From Homalodisca vitripennis (Eukaryota; Arthropoda; Insecta; Hemiptera; Cicadellidae): 64,000 nucleotides of DNA. The translations under genes and the position numbers were made by a program. Each line of letters begins with the position of its first letter. Position 1 is the first letter of the stretch. Shown in pieces: positions 34,755-46,557 of the stretch. The notes beneath the pieces were generated by a model. That model was not told where the DNA came from, searched no databases, and was given only the letters and a program-made list of their open reading frames with translations. The stretch lies in NCBI RefSeq assembly GCF_021130785.1, contig NC_060211.1, positions 120,900,501 through 120,964,500 on the forward strand. The letters are read 5' to 3'.

Positions 34755-35276
34755 GTAAGCCAGATTTTTTCTGAAATAACTATTTAGGTCATATCCACTC
34801 GCTTTTTAAAAACAGAGTCTTAGTTCTTAGAAATTATCTTACTGTACAAGCCACATTGGAACAAGCGATGGAAAACAATCATTACTTATATATAATGTAC
34901 TAAGCATGACGTACCCTCATTTAACTTTAACTTTAAGCTACTTGCTTAATTTTCACATCTACGGCATACTTCCAGATAAATTCAAAATTTAAAAAGCTCT
35001 TTCATGAGCTTTGCGTCTTATGTAGATTTAATAAATGTTAAAAATTCCAGTTTATAACTTCAAACTAAAGCAATAAATTTTTATATATAGTAAATTTCTT
35101 CAAATAATAAATTTTTATTCCGAATACGTCAAACTAGACTCTGAGTAATTGTAAATTATCTTTCTTGAAAAATCTTAATTTCTTGAAACGCAAAAATTTT
35201 AAGTAAATTATAATTTGACTCACTTATCATTCAAATGCTTCTCGACTCCAATCTATATTAAATAATTTTTGTTTCC

Positions 35277-35312
<36 letters not shown>

Positions 35313-37339
35313 TACTTTTAATGTAATTTTCTTCTACTTAAAACAGAATTGACAGGTTAAAATGGCTCCGTGAAGTAATATTCTAGAACTTAAAAGTATT
35401 AAGATTCAAAAACTACTAAACGAATTGTTGCACTGCTTAAAATTGAGTATTTGTAATGGGAGATACATTGTTTAGGTCATTTCAGTATTTTGAGTTTTGA
35501 CAAATTAATGTGATATTTTATTAATACTTCATTAAAATTAAAAATAAAACTGTAACTCTCCATAATTTCTAACTTCACCTATGCTATATATGGATATTAC
35601 ACAGTTATTTAACAATAACCCAAGTAAATTACTAAAATGCGTGGTAATTTACTCTACAATTATTTCTAAAAACATGAAGTACTAGAAAATTATTTATGAA
35701 ACAGTTATACTTTCAAAAAATCTATTGTTTATACCTAGTTTACTTACTATGGTAAATAATAACACAATTTGATTTTTATAAATGTTTTCGGCTGTCAAAT
35801 ATAAAATAAAATATCGAATTTAGCATTCACGGTACGGCAAAGATCCACATTAAAATATAAAGTAGTAGAATATAAGAATTACATTTTCAAGAATCGTAAC
35901 AAATGACGTAATTTGTACAGGGGTTTATGTTTGCTTGATTCATTCATTTCTGAAGTAATATATATAAAGATAAAATAAATTAAAAACATACACGCAATGT
36001 TGGTAACATATTTACGTGCAAATGTAGTAATTGTGCATTTTTTCCAACTCTGTGACACACACAAAAATTTGGATTTCGAGTGGAGGTGGAGGTTGGTAGT
36101 AAATAAAATACGTCAGGTACAGTATAGTGTCGAATAAGTAGCACCTAGCAACATCGAGAAAAATAATGGTGACTTTAAGACTTCTCCATGGTTTCGCGGC
36201 AGGTTTAGACAAACTTAATGCCAGTAGATTGTGATATGTGTCCCTCATATCATCCCTTTATCTGATTTAATTTTAAATAGTTTCTTTTTATTCTTTTTAT
36301 AGGTTGAACTACTAAACACAGTATACACCAATAAAATTTCATCTACATTCTGATAGATAGAACTGTGAAAAGCCTGTAGCAGGTTGTAAAAACCCTATAG
36401 ACTAGTATAAAACTGTTTGTGAACAGACGTAATCTATGTATTCATTACATTGAGTGAGTACGTGGGTATTTACTGTACTTATAAATATCCCTGTCGCTAC
36501 CTATAATAATTTCATTTTTGTATGCTATTAAGTTGTTATAAATACCATATAAGTGAATAATAGCTATTATAAATTAATTCATTTTACTCCAGAGGCGTAC
36601 TATAGGCAGAATTAGCAGGTATACTCCTGAAATATTATTTGGCTTAACAATTACCACCTATGTATTTGAGTTTTACAATTAAACAAAATGTTCTTGTGTG
36701 TTAACAAAATAAATCAATTAACTTATTAATATGTTAATCTATTGTAGCTTTGACCTTTTTAATTTATTAAGTCACTTCTTGTTAAAGATTACGTTTCTAT
36801 TTAATGAGGAACACTATCATTCAATTTATTTATTTTTAGTAACTTGGTTAAATGATGGGTTTATGGGTTTCGGTTTAATTCCAATATTGTTACACATATA
36901 AACATAATAAATTGTTTAATAATTAACAGTACTATGGGGTAACCTGTATAAAATCTTAATGTCAAATCTCCTAGAATTTTCTTGACAACTAGAACTCAAA
37001 CAATAAGTGTTGTTTTATTTTCTAGAAAAATATAACATTTTAGCGTATTGAATAACCTGCTAAAGAACTACAAACAAAGCTTCTTGAATACCGTTATAAA
37101 TTATAATAAATGTATTATTTGTACCGTTTTTACTGAGCATTTTCGACATGAAAAGGACATACAAATAGATTTCACATCAGACATTACAAAACGCTGCTGT
37201 TAAATATGAAAAATTGTAATAACGGTGTTTTAATACCATAACATAACTTAATGTGTATTGTTATTTTTTAAATAAAATCTTTACTGTAGTGTATTAATAA
37301 CATATTTTGCACGTTTATATTATTAAATATATGCATAAA
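34755..37339. other. no gene seen; probable intron
   Basis: AT-rich with one (TA)n tract. A short ORF at 36165-36233 on the plus strand (MVTLRLLHGFAAGLDK...) is too small to support. Confidence 0.45.
35280..35309. repeat. (TA)n microsatellite
   Basis: Uninterrupted TA units. Confidence 0.95.
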
Positions 37340-37530
37340 TCGTAAAATAAGGGGATAAAAACTACGCAGTATCCAAAAGTTAAGAAGGACTATCTTTGGA
37401 TGAATCAAAAATCGATGAAATATGTGAAGTATGATGGTATGAGAAGTGTTCTGTCCACTCTTTAGATCGTCTCTCGGAGCAAACACTTTGAACATTTCAG
37501 CGATGCGACGCGTTTTAAAATATAAGATTC
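37340..37530. repeat. dispersed repeat, copy 2 of pair with 10720-10905
   Basis: Carries GAAGTGTTCTGTCCACTC then TTTAGAT, CGGAGCAAACACTTTGAAC and TTTCAG, matching copy 1 in order and orientation at lower similarity at the edges. Confidence 0.6.
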
Positions 37531-37893
37531 ATACTGTCCATATGACGTAATTGTATAAATGCAATCGTTTTCCAATAAAGGTTCCCTTAGATAACTCTTT
37601 TTTCTATGTTGCGTATATTTATAAAATTCCAAATATCTCAATCAGTAACATGTTAATATAAGTAAACGTATTTCAAAATTTATATTCAAGGGGTAAAATA
37701 AAACAAAGTGTCAAACTAAATCTGCACAATTGAATTCATGTTTTAAGTTGTCATTGTAAATTTTTGTAAATTTATAAACTTAATGGTACTGAAAAATGTT
37801 TAGCTAGAGCTATTGTAAAATTTACTGTCGACTATCCTTTATTTTATAGGAGCATACGATTTGATAAAAACATTATTCCCTCTACTTTGCTAG

Positions 37894-38069
37894 AGATTGT
37901 TCATACAACCTCAGGATTAGGAAAAAGCTGCTCATCTTTCGTGATAAAACAAACTAATGAATTCTTTTCCCCCAATACCTTGACATTTGCGGTTAGTGAT
38001 GTGCCGCTCCTGGGCATGAGGTTGCTCAGATTTCAATGTCACAACGATGTTTGCTGCACACAGATATAA
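37894..38069 (+). CDS. candidate terminal coding exon, unknown gene
   Basis: After the acceptor CTCTACTTTGCTAG a single frame stays open for 57 codons to TAA at 38067-38069. It reads IVHTTSGLGKSCSSFVIKQT early and ends HNDVCCTQI. Entry is in phase 1, matching the exit of 34657-34754. Composition is GC-richer than the flanks. A GTTAGT inside it could be a donor, which would make the exon shorter. Nothing in the peptide is diagnostic. Confidence 0.3.
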
Positions 38070-38374
38070 ACAATAGAAATGTTTAAACCAGGGAAAAGTA
38101 AAATATCTCGGGAACACTTATTGTAACTGGTCTTTGATAGTGTATAAAACATTACACAATATGACGACATATTACCAGAAATAGTATGTGTTTTAAATAG
38201 AAAATAATGTGGTTTAATACTGTAAAAAGTACATTTTGTGGCTATTAATGAAATAAGTATTATATCAACTAACAACATGCAATAAACACTTTTGTTGTTG
38301 TTGTTTATTCTAAATTAAATAACTCAAAAAGAATAAAATACACTGAAAAGATTTAAAAAAAACAAATATAATGC

Positions 38375-38377
<3 letters not shown>

Positions 38378-38423
<46 letters not shown>
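38378..38423. repeat. (TA)n microsatellite
   Basis: About 22 TA units. Confidence 0.95.
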
Positions 38424-38424
<1 letters not shown>

Positions 38425-39009
38425 GTAAATTATTTTATCTCTGCTAATATTAACAACACAATATATTATGTATCCTTGAATGGTTTAAAAATAATTATAT
38501 ACTAACAAATTTCGCTACACCCAAATGTAAATCAGATGTAAAAAAATAATTTTTGTCAGTTTTTTATTGCTGTTTTATATTGATTAGTGGACATTCATAA
38601 ATACTTTATGATTAAATAACTTATTCATAAATATCAGATATAGGATGCACACAGTGTCCCTTTTAAATGTCACATTGCCACTCAGAGAACGTGTCCTATA
38701 TCCAATTCGAGATTAATATCATCTGCAGGATCCTATTTGAGCTAGCCACCAGGTGTGTCTGTCAGTAATATAACGTTGTTCAATAATGGCTTAAGTAAAA
38801 CACGTTTTTAGCATTGTTATATCTACAGCTGCCCCAAAAATTATTTTATTACTAAATCAAGAAAATTACTCAAATAACTGGTGACGAGTTATGAAATGTA
38901 CTGATCAAATTGCTGTGTAATTAATATATAAAATTAAATAAAGCTTAGCTTTATAAACAATATTTTGAGGTACAAATAAAACAGGTGCCTGAGGCCATGA
39001 TTGGAGCAG
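38424..39009. other. no gene seen
   Basis: AT-rich. A GC-richer patch at 38640-38760 has no open frame with splice sites. Confidence 0.45.
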
Positions 39010-39075
39010 TTATACATAGTTGAAACTAGGTTCCAAAATTAAAAATAAAGCTAAGAAGCTGGCTGTTAAACATAC

Positions 39076-39257
39076 GGTAACGAAACCTTCAATCCCACAA
39101 AGCACAGCGCAGCTATGGTTTTGACCCTGGTAGTCATGAAAAACCCAGTCAATCACGTTTTTCCAAATATCATTGGTACTTTTATTTCCAGCACCGTTCC
39201 TCGGTTCGTTCACAGCTTCAGGAAACATGTATTCCCCATTATGGGGAAAAGTATCCA
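39076..39257 (-). CDS. candidate coding exon, unknown protein
   Basis: On the minus strand the acceptor TTGTTCCTTTTAG leads into a frame reading DTFPHNGEYMFPEAVNEPRN, then GAGNKSTNDIWKNVIDWVFH and DYQGQNHSCAVLCGIEGFVT. A GTATGT donor follows, giving 182 bases from phase 1 to phase 0. If that donor is not used, the frame continues through a hydrophobic stretch (CLTASFLALFLIL) to a TAA at 39010. The peptide has one NKS and one NHS glycosylation sequon and a C-x3-C pair. The length of the open frame in this AT-rich context and the good acceptor support a real exon. The family is unknown; a resemblance to insect DM4/12 proteins failed on cysteine spacing. Confidence 0.45.
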
Positions 39258-39354
39258 CTAAAAGGAACAACTAACGCAGTGAGCTGTACAAAAGTTGTAA
39301 ATCGCTATAAGGTACAAAGCTTATGACCATTACGAGAAGGGTATACAGATTGTA

Positions 39355-39468
39355 ATGCAAAGCGAGGTGGAGCTAGCCAGCAGACCATTCTACCTAAGTG
39401 ATTTCTCTGACCATTGGAATACAAGAGAAGATAACAAACTCTCTTTGCAATCACCTGACTGTGCGTAG
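39355..39468 (+). CDS. small ORF, 37 residues, unsupported role
   Basis: ATG at 39355 to TAG at 39466-39468, starting MQSEVELASRPFYLSDFSDH. Amino-acid usage is balanced and GC is higher than background, but the ORF is short, lies opposite the presumed intron upstream of the 39257 exon, and has no splice or promoter evidence. Confidence 0.15.
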   Translation: MQSEVELASRPFYLSDFSDHWNTREDNKLSLQSPDCA

Positions 39469-39759
39469 CCACTTGGAATTTTATTAAGTAGTTAATATTG
39501 TTATAGGTAAAATGAATTAATATTACAGTAAAATTATATGTAAAGCGTTGTATAAATGTAATACACCTCTGTTGAACGTTATTTATTTAATCGGATTACG
39601 TTACTATGAAAATACAAATTTTAAATATTAATACAAATCCAAAAAATCATCATACATTTTCTTACATTTTCAAGACTATACCATATATCTATATATCATT
39701 ATATATGTAATAAAACAGAGATTTTTAGTAATCGCACATACAATTTTTAGTGATAAAAT
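39469..39759. other. no gene seen
   Basis: AT-rich. Confidence 0.5.
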
Positions 39760-39960
39760 TAAAGGATGAACAAAAAAGGCATTCAATTATTCCATAAAAA
39801 CCGGAAAGTAGCCATCATGAGCAATATTTTTGTTTCTTTAGGGCTTCAAAAAAGGGAGTAATATACGGCACTAAAATTTATATAAACAATTGTTACATAT
39901 ATGTATATATATTTGCGGTTTTTTATTAAATAATAGGATGCCTTTTTAATTTATCCTGTA
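39760..39960. mobile_element. MITE-like element, 201 bp
   Basis: The left end TAAAGGATGAACAAAAAAGG and the reverse complement of the right end, TACAGGATAAATTAAAAAGG, align for about 45 bp (continuing through GGCAT, TTATT and AAAAACCG). The terminal TA matches a Tc1/mariner-type TA duplication. There is no coding capacity. The CAGGATAAA end differs from the CAGGGTGA end of elements A-C, so its parent is a different element. Confidence 0.7.
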
Positions 39961-42006
39961 ATTAAATCTCTAATAATTTTATATAAGATCACTACAAACT
40001 CTTATTCATTATAGGTTCCAAAAATCCACGTTTTGAAATCCACACTATGAATTTAGATACATGGATATTTAAATATAAGTAACTAAAATAGACCAAAGAT
40101 ATAAATATTCAGAATAACACAAAGACTAAGTAAGTTATACTATATTACGCTATAACAAACGTGACGCCAGAATCATGAAAACTTTCCACAATTTCTTATC
40201 TACCACCACGTGAAATATATATGCAAATGTGAAGACAATAGTTAGGGTAAATAATTTTATAATTTTTATTTGAAACATTTTACTTCTTTTTTGTTTTCCT
40301 ATTTACATCTATTGTTTTCATAAATTTTCCGTTTTTATTTTTATGATTTTAATTTTCTTTAAGTTCTCCTACATATCTTTCTCTTATTATGGAATGTTTC
40401 ACTTTTGTCAATAAATAAGTAATTAAATAAAAACTACACAGATTAAAATAAAAGTAATTTTATTAAAACCATTGTAAATCTATTGTATAAAATAAGATGC
40501 AATGCGTTTGAAAAAATATATTTCACGAATATGATGAAAACAATTAAAACTATTGAAACATAAAGTTTTCCTTTATATCCTAATTTTATTTTACTGACTG
40601 ATAGCTGTTATGTGGATATAGATCCACAAAAAAAGTTTGAATACAGAATTAATTGTAATTGAACAATGATATTTCCATCTAATCACACTGTTAGACTACA
40701 AAGAAACTTTGTAGAACTCACAGAATTTATGATTGAAAAATCAGACCATTTGGTCAAATTGGGTTGTGAATAAGGTATTTGCTTTGCGTACGGTTAGTTA
40801 GGCTTGAAGAGGTCGTCAGAGACCCACCAAACTCGACTGACCTGACTTTGCAAAGGGTCAGATTTAGTTTAGTATCAATCACCCATGTTATAGGGTCGGC
40901 CCATTTATAACCCAATAATGTATAAAAGTATAATGTAATAAGTATAGTATAATAAAATACACAAATACATTTTTACGTAATAAAGCCAATACAACTACAT
41001 GCTAGTTTAAAACTACATTATTTGCTTTATCATCACATGTACGTTAATATTCCAACATCACTTCTACATAAAAGTTACATTACATGTGTGCTCAACTATT
41101 TTGAGAGGTGACACAGTCAGTTTCCTGATGGAATGGGTATAAGAAAGTTTGTTCACAGTCATTTAAGATATTATTTCTGATTAGAAAGTAAATATAAAAA
41201 GTTTTTGGTTATTCTACTTAGAGTAAAAGGAATTCATAAAATAAGATTGTGGGTAATCCTACAATCAGGCACGAAAACCCTTTTGAAGATAACAATATAA
41301 ACTTTTATATTGTGTGCTTAAAATCTAATGAAGGATGCACGTTTTATTTCCAAATAAAATTAAATTCTTAAAAAAATATATTAGAATGTCTTTTCAATAA
41401 TTATGTCAAAATTACATAATCTAAGTTACAAATAAAAAATATTTGTGGCTAAACATAATATTTCTTAAATTTCTTGACTTTGATTCCAATAACACATTTT
41501 TTTTTAGTCAAGTGATCAGACTTTGTTACTTGTTATCTTTTAGGGCACTTATTTTTAAAGTTTCTTAATTTGTTTTACAAATTAAGGTGTTCTCAAATAC
41601 ATATTAACTACACCACACTAATATTTCAAAATGATTGTTAATAATATCATTTATTTTTAATTTAAGTCTGTTTAAATTGTTTCGATTAAGTAATACATAA
41701 ATACTTGTCGGTACATGTATCAGATAACTATAGCAAATAAAAGAAGAAGAAAGAAAACAAACTATTTATTTCAGCAGTTAGGTAGACCACATTATAGCGT
41801 CATATATTCACAAATAAAAGATTTACGTTACGTTCAACATTGTAAATGTATGAACTGTGTATAGGAGACACAGATTTACTTAGAAGTTGAATTTAGGTTT
41901 GTGCTAAAACTTTTTTTACACATGATCATAAAACTAACATTATTTGGCCAACGAATTCGCAACGCTTAAGAGGAAAACCTGCAGAAAAAATTCACATACA
42001 GATTAC
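39961..42006. other. no gene seen
   Basis: AT-rich. A GC-richer patch at 40790-40910 (GAGGTCGTCAGAGACCC...) has no frame or RNA fold that I could support. Confidence 0.45.
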
Positions 42007-42174
42007 CTTCAAGTTTCAGCGAATTTAAAAGAGTGTTAAAGAGTTTATAATCATTGTGCACTAACTGCCTCTCGAAGAAAGTAGTTTTATGTTTTAGAGT
42101 TGTTGTGATGTTAGTATTATACGGATATTGTAAGTATTGTAGGACTGGAAACTCTGGAATAGGTGCATGTGTTT
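42007..42174 (-). CDS. candidate internal coding exon, unknown gene
   Basis: On the minus strand the acceptor ATAAGCTTTTGTTAG opens a frame of 55 codons to the donor TGAAG|GTAATC, from phase 1 to phase 1. It reads THAPIPEFPVLQYLQYPYNT early and HNDYKLFNTLLNSLKLE late. It contains an N-I-T sequon. Exit phase 1 agrees with the entry of 39076-39257. The donor is only moderately good. The product is unrecognised. Confidence 0.35.
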
Positions 42175-42840
42175 CTAACAAAAGCTTATGTATATAGATT
42201 GAAAGGAATTTCTATAAGCTATTTTCTTGGAAAAATAACTTACAAGAGAGTCTGCGCGTAACTTTAAAGTTTTATCGAACAGCCCGTTTTTTTTAAAGTT
42301 TGCTGACCTGGCCTGTTCTCCTGGTTTCCTAATCTCAAATTTCTACACCATAGCTAAGAAAAGGTTTAACAAACCACTCATACGCGTATAACAACAAATC
42401 ATAGGATTTTAGAGTCGAATAAAGTGTTTTTAAAACAAATAAAATTGGAATTTGAAATTCTTGCTAAACACAGTTAAATTCTAACTCCGCGCGTGGTGAT
42501 TGGTCGGTTTAGTTCGTTTGTTTGGTCGCACTGTTATGACAGGTTATAATTTGTTATTTTAAATGTTTGACTAGAAATACGCGCTGTTTCTTCTCAATCG
42601 ACTGAATTACGATTGATTGCAGAGTGATTTAAACTAATAATTTACTTAACACTATCAACATTTGTCAATAGTATGACATAACCTATAAACTCAGTTTCTC
42701 AACTTTTGTGTCAATCTAACAATTAAGCAATCAATCATAGTTTACGATACTGAAATATCAGTGTACAATTATTTACCTTTATTGTTGTAGTTGTTGTAAA
42801 TGACGAATCTAAGCACTCCACATTTTCACGAATAAACATA
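42175..42840. other. no gene seen
   Basis: AT-rich. A GC-richer patch at 42480-42540 (TCCGCGCGTGGTGATTGGTC) resembles promoter-type DNA (it contains the CCAAT complement ATTGG), but no adjacent ORF was found. Confidence 0.4.
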
Positions 42841-42960
42841 GTTATCTGCTTTATCCCGTGCGGCGGACCCACAGTTATCTGCTTTATCCCGTGCGGATCC
42901 CGTGCGGCGGACCCACTGGCCGGGCATCGTAACGTTACCGGGCGTTACACTTTTTCATGA
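42841..42960. repeat. GC-rich islet with 33-bp tandem duplication
   Basis: GTTATCTGCTTTATCCCGTG followed by CGGCGGACCCACA occurs at 42841-42873 and again from 42874. In the second copy ATCCCGTGCGG is itself duplicated. It is followed by GGGCATCGTAACGTTACCGG, which contains the palindrome GTAACGTTAC. The GC content is sharply above the neighbourhood. Confidence 0.85.
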
Positions 42961-44406
42961 GTGACTCCGAGGCGCAACCTAATTTAAGACGTTGTCACGT
43001 CAAAACTCAGGAACTTTTTCATACCGATTCAATATGACTAGTAAATCTACATTCTATTTTACGTTCTAAGTAAATTGCGTAGTATTTTGGGGAAGTAAAC
43101 CATTTGATTATTAATCCACTAACGAAAATTTGTTTTATTTTAGTTTGTGTTTTATTTGTGCTTGTTTTACGGATATACCTTATACTCATTTAATAAACAA
43201 AAATTAATGCAACCATCGGATACTTGAAAGGTAACGTAATAACATTAACAAGTAATTGTTTTTCTGGGACTCAAATGCGTATAAAGTTTAGTTATACTTT
43301 TCTCATGAATCGTTAAAAGTCAATCTCTCTTTGAGGCCTAATTTAATCCTCAAATATGTTTTGAAGCGCAGTAATACAAAGTCGTGTATGCCTACATCGT
43401 CTGAGAGAAAAATATTGACTATGAGGTGGTTAAAGTTTAAATATTATCAATTTAAGTTAAAATTTATATTTCCTATAAAAGTCTTAAAGTTAGAAAGCCA
43501 CAAAATATATGTTTAATATTTCATTATGATATTGATAGTAAGGCCTCCGTAACGATTAAAATAATTAAAAAGGTAATTTAGTATATTTGATAGTAATATA
43601 ATTTGTTACACGTAACCTGTGGATGTTGGCTTACAATACATATTATCAGAGATTTTAAATTTCTTTATTTTATTAAACATTTTTTACTTTCGACAAATTT
43701 TCACATGAAATGATTAGTAAAATGTAGATTCAACCATTACTACCGTACTCAAACCACTCTATATTTATTTTATAAAGTTTAACTTACTGACCGTTAGCGA
43801 TGTCTATTACTCAGAAGTTAAAAATATAACTTATGTCTGCCTCTCTGCACGATATCCATAAAACGAATTAAGACTGGAATAGTTTCCAAATAATTCCCGA
43901 AATTTCCAAACATGAAATTTTGCGCACTACAGCGCTTGCAAAATCTTGTTGGCAAAATTGCTTTAAATATCCAATAACTAACATATTAAAAAATAATGAA
44001 ATCGAATACCTAGAACTTTCTATTAGTGTCAATACATACTTTAATGAAATTTAAACATATATTCATAATAGACTACGTAAACGATTTAGTAAATTTAATA
44101 TAGCCCATTTCTATTTGTATTTTAAGAAGAATATCGCCGTTGTATATGATACCAGTTATGACAAAATATAGTTTTGTTTTTATGGTATTTGCAATTTGTG
44201 TTAACAAACATGCTTAACATAAATTAAACTAGCAATTACACGAAAGTAGAGTGCATAATGTAATGTTGTCCGGTAAGTGCACGCTAATAACTCAACAGGT
44301 TTTATTAATATGGAAATTAATATTCATGAGAAGAGTGCTTGGAACCACTTCATTCAACAACACGATGTAAAATAAGTTAAATATATGCTATATATGGATA
44401 GTAATA
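42961..44406. other. no gene seen
   Basis: AT-rich. A possible 22-base minus-strand microexon near 43792 was not accepted. Confidence 0.45.
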
Positions 44407-45438
44407 TACAGGGTGAATTTAAGTTAGTGTCGAAAAAATTTTTTGGGGGATACTACTCAGTATTATAGACCAAAATATGAAAATAAAATATCCCTATCCC
44501 ATCTATCTTTTAACTACGACCAATTTCGCTATTTTGTTAAAAAATCATGTTTTGTTTCAATAAAACTCAATTTCCTCCATTATTTTTAATGATTTTTTAA
44601 TTCCTGAATCCATTTTTGAAATCTGCACAAAATTTTAACATGGGAATAATGGAGAAAAACTGTCTTGAAAATAAGTTTGATACAAAGAAATTGCTAATAA
44701 ATCAAATTCTTAAGTTTTCGGCAAAAACATTAAAAAGATATTAGACCCGAGGAATTAAATGAAGTTAATTCTGAAGAGAGGCCAATACGACAAAAAACTT
44801 GCCCATTTTTTGGGCTTTAAAATGACATAATGCAACGTTACTTTTATTTTCATTCTTATACTGGTTATTAAAGAATCAGTATTGGAAAACAAGGTCTACT
44901 TAAAAATATACGGTGCCCAAATAACCAGTCAAAATCGTGTTTGATTCAATAATAAATCAAACATAGGATAAACACATAAAGAACAGTTACAAAAAAGAAT
45001 AATCATAAAAGAAAGTAATCTACAAATTGCTTTCAAATTGCCTGCCTCCGTTTCTAATGCAGGCTCTCGCACGCTTCCTCATTGCCCTAACCGTCACGTT
45101 CAAAGATAAACTTGTTACGCACTATTTGGGCAGCTAACTCAATCCGGTTTCTTAAGTCTTCCTCAGAGTTTACAGTGGTCGAGTAAACTTCCTGTTTCAT
45201 AGTCCCCCAAACAAAGAAGTCCATAGGAGATAGGTCAGGAGATCTGGCCGGCCAAGCTACAGTTCCAGCGCGACCTATCCATGTCGGGTAATTGTCCGTT
45301 AACCACTGACGCACTTCATTGCTGAAATGAGGAGGAGCACCCGTCCTGTTGGAAAACTATGTTGTCCCTCTGATTGGGGGTCCATATCAAGTCCATCCAG
45401 AAGTGTGGGCAAGGTATGCTGTAAAAAGTCCAAGTAAA
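44407..45438. repeat. element C left inverted arm
   Basis: Reverse complement of 46138-47168, ending at CCAAGTAAA, after which the sequences diverge at once. Confidence 0.92.
45020..45438 (-). pseudogene. duplicated transposase C-terminus in left arm
   Basis: A minus-strand copy of the 3' part of the element C transposase. VRQWLTDNYPTWIGRAGTVA, SPDLSPMDFFVWG and NSEEDLRNRIELAAQ are readable before a one-base frameshift. The end corresponds to the FESNL stop of the right-hand gene. It lacks the DNA-binding domains and the first catalytic Asp, so it is a passenger of the inverted repeat rather than a gene. It does show one-base-shorter runs where the right-hand copy is frameshifted. Confidence 0.9.
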
Positions 45439-45484
45439 GTTTACCTCTATCCACTTAAAAATAGTTATTTGAGTCGTAGCTATC

Positions 45485-46557
45485 ATGGATTTCACATCGA
45501 GAGAGTATGCAGAGATGCATTTTGTATATGGTTTTTTGTGGCGGGAATGCTCTGGCTGCTCAGAGAGAATACCACGCTCGGTACCCAGATCGTAGAGTTC
45601 CTAGTGATAAAGTTTTTACGAGGCTACATCAGCGTTTGTTGGAGAGAGGAACAGTTCACAGGCAGCGTAATGAGGTAGGTCCTGTTCTTCGAGATGTTGG
45701 CTTAGATGAACGAGTTCTAGATTTAGTTCAAGAAAATCCTGAGGTCAGCAGCCGACAACTTGCCAGAGAAGTTGGTGTTTCTCAGAGTAAAGTGTTAGGA
45801 AATCTTACACGAAAATAACTTCCACCCCTATCACTTTACAAAGGTTCAAGCGTTAGAACCAAATGACTTTGGTCCAAGAGTAGAGTTCTGTCGCTGGCTG
45901 CTCAATAGTGATATTGAACAATATCATTTTTTTGAGAAACATTTTGTACACCGATGAGTCTACCTTCACTAGGGCTGGTGTTTTTAACATAACATTGCAC
46001 CATTGGGCCGAACAAAATCCCAGGGCTTCAGAGAAAAGTTCCTTTCAAAGACGTTTTCATCTCAACGTATGGGCAGGAGTCATCGGAAACCAATTTGTGG
46101 GTCCCCCACATTTTTCAAGGAACCTTAAATAGTGAAGTTTACTTGGACTTTTTACAGCATACCTTGCCCACACTTCTGGATGGACTTGATATGGACCACA
46201 ATCAGAGGGACAACATAGTTTTTCCAACAGGACGGTGCTCCTCCTCATTTCAGCAATGAAGTGCGTCAGTGGGTAACGGACAATTACCCGACATGGATAG
46301 GTCGCGCTGGAACTGTAGCTTGGCCGGCCAGATCTCCTGACCTATCTCCTATGGACTTCTTTGTTTGGGGGGACTATGAAACAGGAAGTTTACTCGACCA
46401 CTGTAAAACTCTGAGGAAGACTTTAAGAAACCGGATTGAGTTAGCTGCCCAAATAGTGCGTAACAAGTTATCTTTGAACGTGACGGTTAGGGCAATGAGG
46501 AAGCGTGCGAGAGCCTGCATTAGAAACGGAGGCAGGCAATTTGAAAGCAATTTGTAG
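45485..46557 (+). pseudogene. frameshifted mariner-like transposase of element C (DD40D)
   Basis: From ATG at 45485 (MDFTSREYAEMHFVYGF) to ESNL and TAG at 46557, a complete transposase can be followed across frames. It has an N-terminal helix-turn-helix region, a second one (SSRQLAREVGVSQSKV), first Asp in LYTDEST, HLNVWAGV, second Asp in the DGAPPHFS box and third Asp in SPDLSPMDFFVWG. There are 40 residues between the last two. At least six apparent breaks lie in homopolymer runs (T6 near 45530, AAA near 45800, T7 near 45930, C5 near 46103, T5 near 46210, G6 near 46368), each fixed by removing one base. This suggests either recent decay or consensus length errors. As given it cannot make one protein. 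Confidence 0.9.

Noticed and set aside
39010..39257. Assignment of the 39-kb exon to the insect DM4/12 family
   Set aside because: The general layout is suggestive, but the cysteine spacing (C-x3-C) does not fit the family pattern I remember.
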